A DNA stretch of 40,126 bases from Gammaproteobacteria bacterium (lineage in GTDB: Bacteria; Pseudomonadota; Gammaproteobacteria; DSM-19610), in the NCBI GenBank assembly GCA_026197075.1, contig JAPHQV010000035.1:1-40126 (forward strand). Reading direction: 5' to 3'. The notes under the pieces are model-generated. The model ran no database searches and was not told the DNA's origin. It saw only the letters and a program-made list of their open reading frames with translations. A program made the translations under genes and the position numbers. How positions within the stretch are numbered: position 1 is the first letter of the stretch; every line of letters starts with the position of its first letter. Below are positions 16,393-25,607 of the stretch, in pieces.

Positions 16393-17856
16393 TCAGGCCG
16401 CTTCGACTTCGTTCGGAGCGATACCCAGTGCCTGCGCCACGCCCGCACCATAGGCCGGATCGGCCTTCATGCAGTTACGAATGTGGCGTTTCCTGACCAC
16501 ATCATCGACACCATCCATGGCGCGCGCGGTATTCTCGAACAACACCTGTTGCTGTGCCGGTGTCATGAGGCGAAACAGATCACCGGGTTGGGTGTAGTAG
16601 TCGTCGTCATCCTCGCGTGCATTCCAGTGGTACGCTGCGCCGCCAATGGCGAGCGGCGGTTCCTTGACCTCGGGCTGTTCCTGCCATTCACCCAGACTGT
16701 TGGGTTCATAGCCCTTGGTACTGCCAAAGTTTCCGTCCACGCGCATCAGTCCGTCACGGTGGAAGCTGTGGACCGGGCAACGCGGGGCATTGACCGGAAT
16801 CTGTCCATGGTTCACGCCGAGGCGATAGCGCTGGGTATCCCCGTAGGAGAACAGGCGGCCTTGCAACATCTTATCGGGCGAAAAGCCGATGCCAGGTACC
16901 ACGTTGGTCGGATTGAAGGCGGCCTGCTCGACCTCGGCATGATAGTTCTCCGGATTGCGATTGAGTTCCAGCACCCCCACGTCGATCAGCGGATAGTCCT
17001 TGTGTGACCAGACCTTGGTGAGGTCGAAGGGATGGAAGCGATAGGTATCCGCCTCCTTCTCCGGCATGATCTGCACCTTGAAATCCCAGCGCGGATAATC
17101 GCCTCTTTCAATGGCTTCATACAGATCTTTCTGGTGCGTCTCGCGATCCTTGCCGACCAGTTCCTCGGCTTCCTGGTCGCTCAGGTTCTCGATGCCCTGC
17201 TGGCTCTTGAAGTGAAACTTGACCCAGAATCGCTCGTTATCCGCATTGATGAAACTGAACGTATGGCTGCCAAAACCATGCATGTGGCGGTAGGTACGGG
17301 GAATACCGCGGTCGCTCATGACGACGGTAACCTGGTGCAGGGCCTCGGGCAGCAGGGTCCAGAAGTCCCAGTTGCTCTGTGCGCTGCGCATATTGGTACG
17401 TGGATCCCGCTTGACGGCATGGTTGAGGTCCGGGAATTTCAGAGGGTCACGCAGGAAGAACACGGGTGTGTTATTGCCGACCATGTCCCAGTTGCCTTCC
17501 TCGGTATAAAACTTGAGCGCAAAACCGCGAATATCGCGCTCCGCATCCGCCGCGCCACGCTCACCCGCCACGGTGGAGAAACGCGCGAACACCTCCGTCT
17601 TCTTGCCGACCTCGGAAAACAGCTTGGCCCGGGTGTAACGGCTGATGTCGTGGGTCACCGTAAAGGTGCCATAGGCCCCGGAGCCCTTGGCGTGCATGCG
17701 CCGCTCCGGGATGACTTCGCGGTCGAAGTGGGCCAGTTTTTCCAGAAACCAGATATCCTGCAGCAGCATGGGACCACGGGGACCCGCCGTCTGCACATTC
17801 TGGTTATCGGGTACCGGGGCACCATTGGTCATGGTCAATTTCTTCTTGTCGTTCAT
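16393..17856 (-). CDS. katA: Monofunctional heme catalase (KatA type, small subunit)
   Basis: A 487-residue catalase with the length of the small-subunit (clade 3) group. The catalytic His is in [14 protein letters not shown] at residue 55, the Asn in VGNNTPVFF and the heme-ligating Tyr in [14 protein letters not shown] at residue 338. It breaks hydrogen peroxide into water and oxygen in the cytoplasm. The ATG at 17856 has AGGAGA at good spacing. The upstream region holds an FNR-type class II promoter about 150 bases away and no clear OxyR site. Dps follows on the same strand. Confidence 0.97.
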   Translation of the reverse strand: MNDKKKLTMTNGAPVPDNQNVQTAGPRGPMLLQDIWFLEKLAHFDREVIPERRMHAKGSGAYGTFTVTHDISRYTRAKLFSEVGKKTEVFARFSTVAGERGAADAERDIRGFALKFYTEEGNWDMVGNNTPVFFLRDPLKFPDLNHAVKRDPRTNMRSAQSNWDFWTLLPEALHQVTVVMSDRGIPRTYRHMHGFGSHTFSFINADNERFWVKFHFKSQQGIENLSDQEAEELVGKDRETHQKDLYEAIERGDYPRWDFKVQIMPEKEADTYRFHPFDLTKVWSHKDYPLIDVGVLELNRNPENYHAEVEQAAFNPTNVVPGIGFSPDKMLQGRLFSYGDTQRYRLGVNHGQIPVNAPRCPVHSFHRDGLMRVDGNFGSTKGYEPNSLGEWQEQPEVKEPPLAIGGAAYHWNAREDDDDYYTQPGDLFRLMTPAQQQVLFENTARAMDGVDDVVRKRHIRNCMKADPAYGAGVAQALGIAPNEVEAA

Positions 17857-17941
17857 GTCTGTCTCCTAATCAAATCCGTCGGGCGAAGACCCCTGGCCGG
17901 GGCTGGCAGGTACACTGTATGCACCCCCGTTACATAGTGGA

Positions 17942-17980
17942 AATCATTTGTTTAAATTTAATTGATTACCAAATACTATC
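17942..17980. promoter_or_regulatory. AT-rich stretch in katA leader with short dyad
   Basis: A markedly AT-rich block sits within the predicted untranslated leader of katA. It contains an AATCA...TGATT dyad (17942-17946 and 17963-17967). It may be a binding site or a second promoter, but no hexamer pair is convincing on either strand. I include it because it stands out in a GC-rich neighbourhood. Confidence 0.3.
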
Positions 17981-18008
17981 ACCGGCGTGGGTGGCTTAAC
18001 CTGCGATC

Positions 18009-18057
18009 TGGAATCATTATAAATTTCTCTTGGATCGAACCGTCTGATCTGCATCAA
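18009..18057 (-). promoter_or_regulatory. FNR/ANR-type class II promoter of katA
   Basis: On the minus strand TTGAT-GCAG-ATCAG (18044-18057) matches 9 of 10 defined bases of the FNR-type box. A perfect TATAAT -10 lies at 18016-18021, giving a start at 18009. The box centre is then at -41.5, the class II activation position. In Pseudomonas aeruginosa, katA is known to respond to ANR, which supports the reading. The katA leader would be about 150 bases long. Confidence 0.65.
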
Positions 18058-18117
18058 GCCCGCCTCCGAATACCGTCCGGAGATCCCGCGCTCCGGGACC
18101 TCCCCGGGACGTTCCGG

Positions 18118-18123
18118 TACAAT
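18118..18123 (+). promoter_or_regulatory. Candidate -10 of the flavin reductase-rimO operon
   Basis: TACAAT (5 of 6) lies 31 bases before the chosen ATG at 18155, with GGGACC 17 bases further upstream as a poor -35. A similar TACAATGGCCGG sequence stands before the AMP phosphorylase gene at 29457. Confidence 0.4.
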
Positions 18124-18154
18124 GGCCGGTCATTCGCTCTACAAGGTTTGCTCC

Positions 18155-18766
18155 ATGAAATTCAGCATCATCTGCGGCAGTCACCGCGCCGGTTCCCAAA
18201 GCGGGAAGGTAGGCCGCTTCATCGAAAGGACACTGCTGGAACAGGGCCTCTGCGAAGAGGTGTTTTTCTTCGACCTGGCCGACTTCCCCCTGCCCCTGTG
18301 GGACGAGGGCATCTGGGACGGCGACCCCGAGTGGAAGGAACGGCTGGCGCCCATTTCCGCGGAACTGGCCGCCAGCGATGCCTTCGTGGTCATCAGCCCG
18401 GAGTGGCACGGCATGGCACCCTCGGGCCTGAAGAATTTCTTCCTGATGTGGTCCAAGGGCGAGCTGGCCCACAAACCTGCCCTGCTGTGCGCCGTGTCCA
18501 GCGGCGACGGCGGCGCCTACCCCGTCGCCGAGCTGCGCATGAGCAGCTACAAGAACAACCGTCTCTGCTACATCCCGGAACAGGTGATCGTGCGCAACGT
18601 GGAGAAGGTCCTCAACGAAGAGGGCGAGAACCTGGCCAGTGCCGACGAATACTTCCGTGAACGCATCCCCTTCGCCCTGGGCATCCTGAAGGAGTATGCC
18701 CTGGCCCTGCGGGCGGTACGCGCCAGCGGCAAGACCTTCGATCTCAAGTTCAAGAACGGAATGTAA
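18155..18766 (+). CDS. NADPH-dependent FMN reductase family flavoprotein
   Basis: A 203-residue flavodoxin-fold reductase. The FMN phosphate-binding loop is [13 protein letters not shown] near residues 6-18, and the second flavin-contact segment is [16 protein letters not shown]. These enzymes use NADPH to reduce FMN, quinones or azo compounds in the cytoplasm. The ATG at 18155 has AAGGT upstream; the longer frame from 18122 overlaps the promoter-like TACAAT. It ends 1 base before rimO, suggesting co-transcription, although no direct functional link is known. Confidence 0.9.
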   Translation: MKFSIICGSHRAGSQSGKVGRFIERTLLEQGLCEEVFFFDLADFPLPLWDEGIWDGDPEWKERLAPISAELAASDAFVVISPEWHGMAPSGLKNFFLMWSKGELAHKPALLCAVSSGDGGAYPVAELRMSSYKNNRLCYIPEQVIVRNVEKVLNEEGENLASADEYFRERIPFALGILKEYALALRAVRASGKTFDLKFKNGM

Positions 18767-18767
18767 T

Positions 18768-20078
18768 ATGGAACGCAAGGTCGGGTTCGTGAGCCTGGGC
18801 TGCCCCAAGGCACTGGTGGATTCGGAGCAGATCCTTACGCAACTACGCGCCGAGGGCTATCAGATCAGCCCCAGCTACGAACAGGCCGACCTGGTGGTGG
18901 TGAACACCTGCGGCTTCATCGATGCCGCCGTGGAGGAATCCCTGGACGCCATCGGCGAGGCCCTGGCGGAGAACGGCAAGGTCATCGTCACCGGCTGCCT
19001 GGGCGCCAAGGGCGACATCGTGCAGCAGACCCATCCCCAGGTACTGGCCGTCACCGGCCCCCATGCCCTGCAGGAAGTCATGGCCGCCGTGCATCGGCAC
19101 CTGCCGCCCGAGCACGATCCCTACACCAGCCTGATCCCACCCCAGGGCATCAAGCTCACACCAGGACACTATGCCTACCTGAAGATCTCCGAGGGCTGCA
19201 ACCACCGCTGTCGCTTCTGCATCATCCCTGCCCTGCGCGGCGATCTGGTCAGCCGGCCCATCGGCGAGGTCATGCAGGAGGCGGAACACCTGGTGCAGGC
19301 CGGGGTGAAGGAACTGCTGGTGATCTCCCAGGACACCAGCGCCTATGGCGTGGACCTGAAATACCAGACCGGCTTCTGGGGCGGCAAGCCGCTCAAGACC
19401 CGTTTCCTGGACCTGGCCCGCGCCCTCGGCGACCTGGGAGTGTGGGTGCGGCTGCACTACGTCTATCCGTATCCCCATGTGGACGAGGTCATCCCGCTGA
19501 TGGCGGACGGCCTGATCCTGCCCTACCTGGATATCCCCTTCCAACATGCCAGCCCGCGGGTGCTGAAGGCCATGCGCCGTCCCGCCCACAGCGAAAACAC
19601 CCTGGAACGCATCCGCCGCTGGCGCGGGGTCTGCCCGGACCTCACCCTGCGCAGCACCTTCATCGTCGGCTTCCCCGGCGAGACGGAGGAGGACTTCACC
19701 CAGCTGCTGGAATTCCTCGATGAGGCGCAACTGGACCGGGTGGGTTGCTTCCCCTACTCTGCCGTGGAGGGGGCCGCCGCCAACGAGTTGCCCGATCCGG
19801 TGCCCGAGGAGCTCAAGCAGGAACGCTTTGCCCGCTTCATGGAAAAGCAGGCGGACATCAGTGCCGCCAAACTGCAGGGCCGGATCGGCCAGCGCCTGAC
19901 CGTGCTGGTGGACGAAATCGACGAAGACGGTTGCGTGGCCCGCAGCCCGGCCGACGCACCGGAGATCGATGGCCTGGTCTATATTGAGGATGCGTCCGAG
20001 GTATCTCCCGGCGACTGGCTGGAGGTGACCGTCACCGGTGCCGATGCGCATGACCTGTACGCGGCCAGGCCGGCCTGA
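18768..20078 (+). CDS. rimO: Ribosomal protein S12 methylthiotransferase RimO
   Basis: A 436-residue radical SAM methylthiotransferase. The N-terminal MTTase domain has its three cluster Cys at 12, 48 and 77 ([21 protein letters not shown]). The radical SAM motif CNHRCRFC gives Cys 144, 148 and 151. The C-terminal TRAM domain runs from about 370. RimO adds a methylthio group to the conserved Asp of ribosomal protein S12. The start is the ATG at 18768, directly after the reductase stop; the longer frame from 18696 overlaps that gene. Length and motifs match E. coli RimO. Confidence 0.97.
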   Translation: MERKVGFVSLGCPKALVDSEQILTQLRAEGYQISPSYEQADLVVVNTCGFIDAAVEESLDAIGEALAENGKVIVTGCLGAKGDIVQQTHPQVLAVTGPHALQEVMAAVHRHLPPEHDPYTSLIPPQGIKLTPGHYAYLKISEGCNHRCRFCIIPALRGDLVSRPIGEVMQEAEHLVQAGVKELLVISQDTSAYGVDLKYQTGFWGGKPLKTRFLDLARALGDLGVWVRLHYVYPYPHVDEVIPLMADGLILPYLDIPFQHASPRVLKAMRRPAHSENTLERIRRWRGVCPDLTLRSTFIVGFPGETEEDFTQLLEFLDEAQLDRVGCFPYSAVEGAAANELPDPVPEELKQERFARFMEKQADISAAKLQGRIGQRLTVLVDEIDEDGCVARSPADAPEIDGLVYIEDASEVSPGDWLEVTVTGADAHDLYAARPA

Positions 20079-20086
20079 AACGAAAA

Positions 20087-20116
20087 ATATTAACCATACA
20101 TTTCAATATGTAATAT
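20087..20116 (+). promoter_or_regulatory. AT-rich dyad with possible -10, after rimO
   Basis: ATATTA and CATA on the left pair with TATG and TAATAT on the right, with two unpaired bases. TAATAT at 20111-20116 could be a -10 for the small membrane protein gene, but no -35 is evident. A weak terminator of rimO is the alternative; there is no T run. Confidence 0.35.
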
Positions 20117-20178
20117 CATTGACCTCACCCATGGCCAGATGAGTTCAAATTTTCCGCCCAGTGTCCGATATCCTCCCT

Positions 20179-20340
20179 ATGAATCGATCAACCCGGAAAG
20201 CCCTGAAAACCGCCCTGTCCATCACCATCGCCGTGCTGGTAGCCGGCCTGGTGTTTTTCCTGGTGGCGAAATACGCCCCCGAGGACCCCTTCGTGGACAG
20301 CGGCTTCGTGCAGGACGTGGGCAAACAAAACCGATACTAA
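20179..20340 (+). CDS. Small single-pass membrane protein (53 residues)
   Basis: A 53-residue protein, MNRSTRKALKTALSITIAVL at its start. A basic N terminus is followed by one transmembrane helix (about residues 13-31) and an acidic tail with APEDPFVDSGF. The N-in topology predicted by the positive-inside rule would put the tail in the periplasm. No strong ribosome site is visible: CCTCC precedes the ATG, and an in-frame GTG at 20161 is an alternative. Codon use looks like the neighbours (many GC-ending codons), which argues against a chance frame. Function unknown. Confidence 0.6.
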   Translation: MNRSTRKALKTALSITIAVLVAGLVFFLVAKYAPEDPFVDSGFVQDVGKQNRY

Positions 20341-20413
20341 CAAGCCTCATGGCGTACCGGCTTCCCACCAGCGGGGCTGTGCACCTTGGATGACACACTG
20401 AAGGGAAACGGCC

Positions 20414-22693
20414 ATGACCATCTCCGCGGGGGAAGATCGCCAATTCTGGATCAGGCAGTTCCGTGTTCCCCTGCTCCTCTCCCTGCCGCTGATCGCCATC
20501 GCCCAGTACAATTTCCTGCTGTTCCATACCCTGGCGGAATTCTTCGCCATTTTCGTCGCCTTCCTGATCGGGGTAGTGGCCTGGAACACGTTTGAGTTTT
20601 CCCGTAACCACTACCTCATGTACCTCGGTTGCGGTTACCTGTGGATAGGCCTGCTCGACACCCTGCACACCCTGACCTTCCCGGGCATCGGTGTCTTTTC
20701 CCCCGGCGGCATGAATGCGACCCTCGGTTTCTGGATCGGCACCCGCCTGCTGGAGGGCATGATCCTGCTCACGGCGCCCCTGTTCCTGCGCCATACCCTC
20801 ATGCGTACACCCGCAATTCTTGGATTTGGCCTGTACTCCCTGGTCCTCATCCTGCTCGTCGGGCGCGACATGCTGCCCGACCTGTACATCCCGGGCGAGG
20901 GCCTTACCCGCGTCAAGATCTACAGTGAATACCTGATCATTCTCCTGCTCGCCGCCGCCACGGCCTATCTTTGGCTGCGGCGCCGTTGGGTCGAACCCCG
21001 CATCCTGCTACTCATGTTCTGGTCCATCGGGTTGACCATGGCCTCGGAGCTGATGTTCACCCAGTACATAAACCCCAACGACCAGATCCTCATGGTCGGC
21101 CACCTGTTCAAGCTGGCCTCTTACTGGCTGATCTACGCCGCCATCGTGCAAACGGGTCTGGAGGAGCCCTTTCGCATCCTGGCACGCAGTGCCCACACCT
21201 ACGACGCCATCCCCGACCCGGTGTTGCTGGTGGACAGGCAGGGCCGGGTACACGAGGCGAACCATGCAGCCCTGCGCACCGCGCGCAGCGCCGAACACGA
21301 ACTGCTGGGGCATAGCAGTCATCGACTCTTTCATGACCCGGCGCTTCCCGAGCAGGATTGCCCGGTCTGCCAGTCCATTCACAACGGTCGACCCGGCAGC
21401 ATCACCGTAGCGCTGCCGGGAAGTGACGAATGGCGGGAAATCGCCCTCTCGCCGATACGCAGCGCCGGCCTGCACCAGGGCATGGTGCAGACGATTCGCG
21501 ATATCACCACCCAGAAGCGTAATGAGACGGAAATCATCCGCCACCGCCAGGAGCTGCAGAACCAGGTCACAAAGCGCACCGCGGAGCTGGAAGAAAACCG
21601 CCGCATCCTCAGCAACCTCATCAGTAACCTGCCGGGTGCCGTATACCGCTGCTGGAATGATGAGAACTGGACCATACTGTTCATGAGCGATGGCATCCGT
21701 GCCCTGACCGGCTACAGCGCGCAGTCATTCCTGGACAAGAAGATCCTGCTGGGCAGGGATATCATCCACCCGGAGGATCGAGAACGGGTATGGCGCGAAG
21801 TACAACAAGGACTGGAACAGGACGGCAGTTTCCAACTCACCTACCGTATACGCACTGTCGAGGGCGAAACCCGCTGGGCCTGGGAAAAAGGCATTGGCAT
21901 CTATGATGAACAGGGCAACCTGCTCAGCCTCGAGGGCTTCATCACCGACATGACCGACCGCAAGGAGGCCGAGGAAGCGCTGCTGCAGACGTCCAACCGG
22001 CTGGCGTTCATGAACCAGGAGCTGGAGGGATTCAACTATTCCGTGTCCCACGACCTGCGTGGCCCATTGCGTGCCATCGATGGATTCAGCCTGATACTGG
22101 AAGAGGAATACGCCGACCGGCTCGATGCCCGTGGCCACGATTACCTGCGACGCGTACGCATGGCGGCACAGAAAATGGGCCGGCTGATCGACGACCTCTT
22201 GCAGCTGTCGCGGGTAGGTCGTGGTGAGTTGATGCGGGAAGCTGTAGACCTTGGTGAACTGGTGCGACAGTCCCTGGCGCAACTCCAGGAATCCAATCCC
22301 GAATTGGAGGCAGAAATCCATATCGAAGACGGTTTGCGAACCTATGGAGATCGCGGGCTGTTGCAGGTGGTCACGGACAACCTGGTCGGAAATGCCTGGA
22401 AATACTCCTCGCACAAGACAAAAATACATATCCAGGTGGGCAGCATGCCCCATAACGGGACCCCGGTCTTTTTCATCCGTGACCGCGGCGCGGGCTTCGA
22501 TATGGCCTATGCCGACAAGCTGTTCGGCGCCTTCCAGCGCCTGCACAGTGACGAGGAATACGAGGGAACGGGGATCGGCCTGGCGACGGTACACCGCATC
22601 ATCCAGCGCCATGGCGGCAGCATCTGGGCGGAATCCGTCATCGACCAGGGCAGCACATTCTACTTCACCCTGGGTGACTCGACCAAAAACTGA
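20414..22693 (+). CDS. MASE3-PAS-PAS sensor histidine kinase
   Basis: A 759-residue membrane-bound kinase. Residues about 15-240 are a MASE3 membrane sensor with roughly eight helices and conserved motifs (TFEFSRNHYLMYLGCGYLWIG). Two PAS domains follow, about 255-370 and 395-520, separated by a coiled coil. The HisKA domain has SHDLRGPLRAI with the phospho-accepting His546. The HATPase domain has the N box DNLVGNAWKYSS, the G1 box DRGAGFDM and the EGTGIGLATVHRI G2 box. The C terminus ends in the kinase core, with no receiver domain. No response regulator gene lies nearby, so the kinase is an orphan. The MASE3 ligand is unknown. Confidence 0.94.
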   Translation: MTISAGEDRQFWIRQFRVPLLLSLPLIAIAQYNFLLFHTLAEFFAIFVAFLIGVVAWNTFEFSRNHYLMYLGCGYLWIGLLDTLHTLTFPGIGVFSPGGMNATLGFWIGTRLLEGMILLTAPLFLRHTLMRTPAILGFGLYSLVLILLVGRDMLPDLYIPGEGLTRVKIYSEYLIILLLAAATAYLWLRRRWVEPRILLLMFWSIGLTMASELMFTQYINPNDQILMVGHLFKLASYWLIYAAIVQTGLEEPFRILARSAHTYDAIPDPVLLVDRQGRVHEANHAALRTARSAEHELLGHSSHRLFHDPALPEQDCPVCQSIHNGRPGSITVALPGSDEWREIALSPIRSAGLHQGMVQTIRDITTQKRNETEIIRHRQELQNQVTKRTAELEENRRILSNLISNLPGAVYRCWNDENWTILFMSDGIRALTGYSAQSFLDKKILLGRDIIHPEDRERVWREVQQGLEQDGSFQLTYRIRTVEGETRWAWEKGIGIYDEQGNLLSLEGFITDMTDRKEAEEALLQTSNRLAFMNQELEGFNYSVSHDLRGPLRAIDGFSLILEEEYADRLDARGHDYLRRVRMAAQKMGRLIDDLLQLSRVGRGELMREAVDLGELVRQSLAQLQESNPELEAEIHIEDGLRTYGDRGLLQVVTDNLVGNAWKYSSHKTKIHIQVGSMPHNGTPVFFIRDRGAGFDMAYADKLFGAFQRLHSDEEYEGTGIGLATVHRIIQRHGGSIWAESVIDQGSTFYFTLGDSTKN

Positions 22694-22733
22694 AGGCTCT
22701 CATCATCGCGAGCCGGTATACCTCCAGTTAGGC

Positions 22734-23168
22734 TCAGTCGTGCTGGCCGGGCTTGAAGCGGGTGAGGTAATGCAGCGTGATGAACGTGAGTACCGAGAGC
22801 ACGATGGCCACCTCCAGTCTTCTGTACGCCACCGCCATGCCGATGGCGCCGGTGGACCAGATCGCGGCCGCCGTGGCCAGCCCCTTGACGCTGGTGGAAT
22901 TCTTGAGAATGACGCCACCGCCGATGAAGCCGATCCCCGTGAGCAGGCCCTGTACCGCACGGGACTGGGCATCCTCTCCGGGAAACACCGACAGGCTGAT
23001 CAGGATATAGGCGCAGGCGGAAACCGCCACCAGCGAGAAGGTGCGCAAGCCCGCAGAGTGGGTGGCACGCTCCCGCTCCCAGCCAATCGGCAATGCCAGT
23101 AAATAGGCAACGGACATCAACAGCAAATGGTTGCCCACCAGGTTCCAGTCCACATCCAGATTAAGCAT
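22734..23168 (-). CDS. MgtC/SapB family inner-membrane protein
   Basis: A 144-residue protein with four hydrophobic helices and the MgtC N-terminal domain hallmarks: LLALPIGWERERATHSAGLRTF and GLLTGIGFIGGGVILKN. MgtC-type proteins help cells cope with low magnesium, acid or host-cell stress and often modulate the F-ATPase. This short form lacks the C-terminal ACT-like domain, as many environmental members do. The ATG at 23168 has a clear GGAGG five bases upstream; the longer frame to 23228 is out of line with the family. It lies 35 bases after the CHAD gene. Confidence 0.92.
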   Translation of the reverse strand: MLNLDVDWNLVGNHLLLMSVAYLLALPIGWERERATHSAGLRTFSLVAVSACAYILISLSVFPGEDAQSRAVQGLLTGIGFIGGGVILKNSTSVKGLATAAAIWSTGAIGMAVAYRRLEVAIVLSVLTFITLHYLTRFKPGQHD

Positions 23169-23203
23169 GTATACCTCCGCATCCATTCCATGCCGAACCA
23201 CAC

Positions 23204-24112
23204 CTATTCCACACGCCGGATTTCCCACCAGGATTCGATGCGCTTGCGAAATCGCTTGGATTTTTCCGCATACACACGATAGCCAACCCGGTATGCCTCG
23301 CTGCGGAGCACATCCTGGCGATGCTCGATACTCCGCTGCAACGCTTCGACAATCGTCTCGGGAAGGGTGTCCTCGGGGAGTTCCCGCAGCCTCTGGTGGA
23401 ACATGGCAAGGTCATGATCGTCGCCCAGCAGATCCGATAGTCGTTTCATCTCCTTTGCATAGGGTTTCATCAACCTGGGCCAGACATCCACCAGCAGGCG
23501 ACTGTGATACCAATGGTCCTTGACCCGCTTGCGCCATTCATGGAAACGGGAGTCGGTGGGCGATTCGCGGGTCTTGCGCAGCGTCTTGCGGCCCCGGGCA
23601 TGAGTCCATTGCAGGCCCTTCCCCAGGGCCTCGAAACCCTGCCCATCGATGGACAGGCGGGTCATCTCCTGGTGCGCTGCCCGCAAGTCCTCCGCGACGG
23701 CCGCCATCCGCGTCTTCAGATCCCGGCTGTCTTCGCCGGCTTCCTGACCGGAACCTGCGGCGAGTTTGCACCGCAAGACAGACAGATCCGGGGCAGCCGC
23801 GTCGACCCGCATAGCCTCCTCCAGCTCATCCAGTGTTCGCAGCAGGACATCGGCGTCGCGAGCACTCGCCAATGATCGACCCAGGTCCCGGAAACGACGA
23901 TTCCAGTCCTTGTAGACCTCGCGGTCCAGGGCGGGACGAACCAGTCGCAACAGACTACGCAGTTTCTTGAGGCGCTTGCGGGCCTGGTGCACGGCCTTGG
24001 CGGGATCCAGTTCAGGGTCGGTCAGGTCCGCGCTGGCGCGCTCGAGCTGCTGACAGGCGATGCGTCGCAACTCCTGTTCCACGTTCTTTCGGGATTTGAA
24101 ACGATATGCCAC
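23204..24112 (-). CDS. CHAD-domain protein (polyphosphate-binding)
   Basis: A 302-residue all-helical protein made of one CHAD domain. The family signatures are VHQARKRLKKLRSLLRLVRP, FRDLGRSLASARDADV and RKRVKDHWYHSRLL, rich in Arg, Lys and conserved His that bind polyphosphate. It is not fused to a CYTH triphosphatase domain here, and no CYTH gene lies nearby. The start is uncertain: GTG at 24112 gives VAYRFKSRKNVEQELRRIA, the usual family opening; GTG at 24169 would add 19 residues. PPK2 at 36272 is another polyphosphate gene in the window, but unlinked. Confidence 0.9.
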   Translation of the reverse strand: MAYRFKSRKNVEQELRRIACQQLERASADLTDPELDPAKAVHQARKRLKKLRSLLRLVRPALDREVYKDWNRRFRDLGRSLASARDADVLLRTLDELEEAMRVDAAAPDLSVLRCKLAAGSGQEAGEDSRDLKTRMAAVAEDLRAAHQEMTRLSIDGQGFEALGKGLQWTHARGRKTLRKTRESPTDSRFHEWRKRVKDHWYHSRLLVDVWPRLMKPYAKEMKRLSDLLGDDHDLAMFHQRLRELPEDTLPETIVEALQRSIEHRQDVLRSEAYRVGYRVYAEKSKRFRKRIESWWEIRRVE

Positions 24113-24174
24113 GCAGTGTTCTCTTGCCCGCCGCCCAGGTTCATATACAACAGGATAGCCCGGATTCACGACGA

Positions 24175-24190
24175 TGACACGGGAGTGTCA
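24175..24190. repeat. Perfect 6+4+6 palindrome, operator-like
   Basis: TGACAC, four bases, then GTGTCA forms a perfect inverted repeat between the porin terminator and the CHAD gene. There is no T run, so it is not a terminator; it could be a repressor site upstream of the CHAD-mgtC pair. Confidence 0.45.
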
Positions 24191-24234
24191 GGAAAGAGAT
24201 CAATTCCCGAAATGGAGCGTGGGTATACACGAAG

Positions 24235-24263
24235 AAAAATGACCTGCCGTCCCTGGCAAGGTC
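24235..24263 (-). terminator. Intrinsic terminator of the porin operon
   Basis: Read on the minus strand, GACCTTGCC pairs with GGCAGGTC (one unpaired T) around the loop AGGGAC, followed by ATTTTTC. It begins 16 bases after the porin stop codon and has the form of a standard rho-independent terminator. Confidence 0.78.
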
Positions 24264-24278
24264 TCTGACAGCGGGGGC

Positions 24279-25586
24279 TCAGAAGATCGCCAGCACCTGC
24301 ACGGCCAACCGGTTGTCGATGCCATCCAGGATCTGGTTGGGTACCGCGGTTCCCGCCAGATTCGGCGCCTCGGCATCGCGGATCTCGTAGTTGAAGATCA
24401 GCCGGGTCTTGCGGTTGAGGAAGTACTGCGCACCCAGGGTCAAGGTCTCGAACTGGCGTTCAGCGGCGGCCACATTCGTCACCCGGTTGAGCACATCGTA
24501 GCGGATGTCCAGTTCCCATTTGGGGCTGACCGCGTAACCGAAATGGGCATACCAGCCATCGGCCTCGCCATCCGTCGCCACGTTCCAGGAAGCCGTGGCA
24601 GTATCGGCGTTGTTGCGCGAACCCGGCACAGCGCCGCCGTCGGTACCATCCGCGACCATGCCATCAGCCTTCACGTATTCGAAGGCGGCCCGGTAGCGAT
24701 CCTTGCGGAAGGTGGTACCCACGCCCCAGCGGTCACGATCGAATTCCTGGTCCAGGTTCACCAGTGTGCGCTTGCCCTGTTGGCTCCAGGCGAACAGCTT
24801 CCAGTCGTCCCGGCGCGGACCCTGTCCGGAAAATATCTTCGCGGAGGACCAGTACAGGTAGACATCCTTGTTATCGTCATTGTCACCGCGGGCAATGCCG
24901 TTGCCGTTGCCGACCATCAAGGCATAGCTGTGTTCCCAGTCATTGTGCTTGAAGCTGTCGAACACCTGCACACCCACGTCGCGGAAGGCACCGACGGCGC
25001 CATTGGGACTGTTGGCGGATTGTGTATCCGAACCGTCACCATCATAGAACCGTTCCAGCAGCAGGCCGTTGGTCATATTGGTGAAATTGATGTAGTCGAA
25101 GACATGGATGGCCTGCAGGCCTTCTTCCGAACCCGGGTACTTGAACTGGCCGATACGAAAACGGGCACCATTGATATGATTGAAGGTTACACTGGCATCG
25201 GTGACCTTGACGCTACCACCACCATTACGGGTGATGGCGTTGTTGCCGGCTTCCACGAGGAAGAAGTAATTGACATTGCTGTCCAGGGGGAAGCCCGCCC
25301 CGCGCACGCCGAGACGGGCACGGCGGATGTTGAACTGGGAATCGGTGTTCAGGTCCGGACCGATCTGGTTGAACACCGCGGACTGACCGGAGAATGGCCC
25401 GGCCTTGAGATCGGTGCCGCTGGTACTCTGGTATTCGGGCTGGACGAAGCCCCACACCTTGGCCATTTCCGCCGAACCGACCGGTTCCGTTCCCTGCAGC
25501 ATCAGCCAGTTGGCGGAATGCGCCTGTCCCGCCAACAGGGTTGTGGCGAGCAGGGTTCCGGTTACGAATGTATTCCTGATTTGCAT
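24279..25586 (-). CDS. OprO/OprP-type phosphate-selective porin
   Basis: A 435-residue outer-membrane beta-barrel. A signal peptide of about 25 residues ends AHSA. Residues about 45-435 show alternating aromatic strands and end in F, as barrel proteins do. Markers of the OprO/P family are FNIRRARLGVRG, FRIGQFKYPGSEEGLQ and the C-terminal RLIFNYEIRDAEAP. OprP and OprO take up phosphate and pyrophosphate or polyphosphate; the specificity here cannot be read off, and family members also serve other anions. The ATG has GGAGA upstream. It lies 21 bases after the DsrE-like gene and should share its transcript. Confidence 0.9.
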   Translation of the reverse strand: MQIRNTFVTGTLLATTLLAGQAHSANWLMLQGTEPVGSAEMAKVWGFVQPEYQSTSGTDLKAGPFSGQSAVFNQIGPDLNTDSQFNIRRARLGVRGAGFPLDSNVNYFFLVEAGNNAITRNGGGSVKVTDASVTFNHINGARFRIGQFKYPGSEEGLQAIHVFDYINFTNMTNGLLLERFYDGDGSDTQSANSPNGAVGAFRDVGVQVFDSFKHNDWEHSYALMVGNGNGIARGDNDDNKDVYLYWSSAKIFSGQGPRRDDWKLFAWSQQGKRTLVNLDQEFDRDRWGVGTTFRKDRYRAAFEYVKADGMVADGTDGGAVPGSRNNADTATASWNVATDGEADGWYAHFGYAVSPKWELDIRYDVLNRVTNVAAAERQFETLTLGAQYFLNRKTRLIFNYEIRDAEAPNLAGTAVPNQILDGIDNRLAVQVLAIF

Positions 25587-25607
25587 GTGTTTTCTCCAGT
25601 CTTCTGA

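Noticed and set aside
17857-18154. An OxyR site for katA
   Set aside because: ATAG and CTAT occur at 17934 and 17976 but not at the 11-base periodicity of the OxyR motif.
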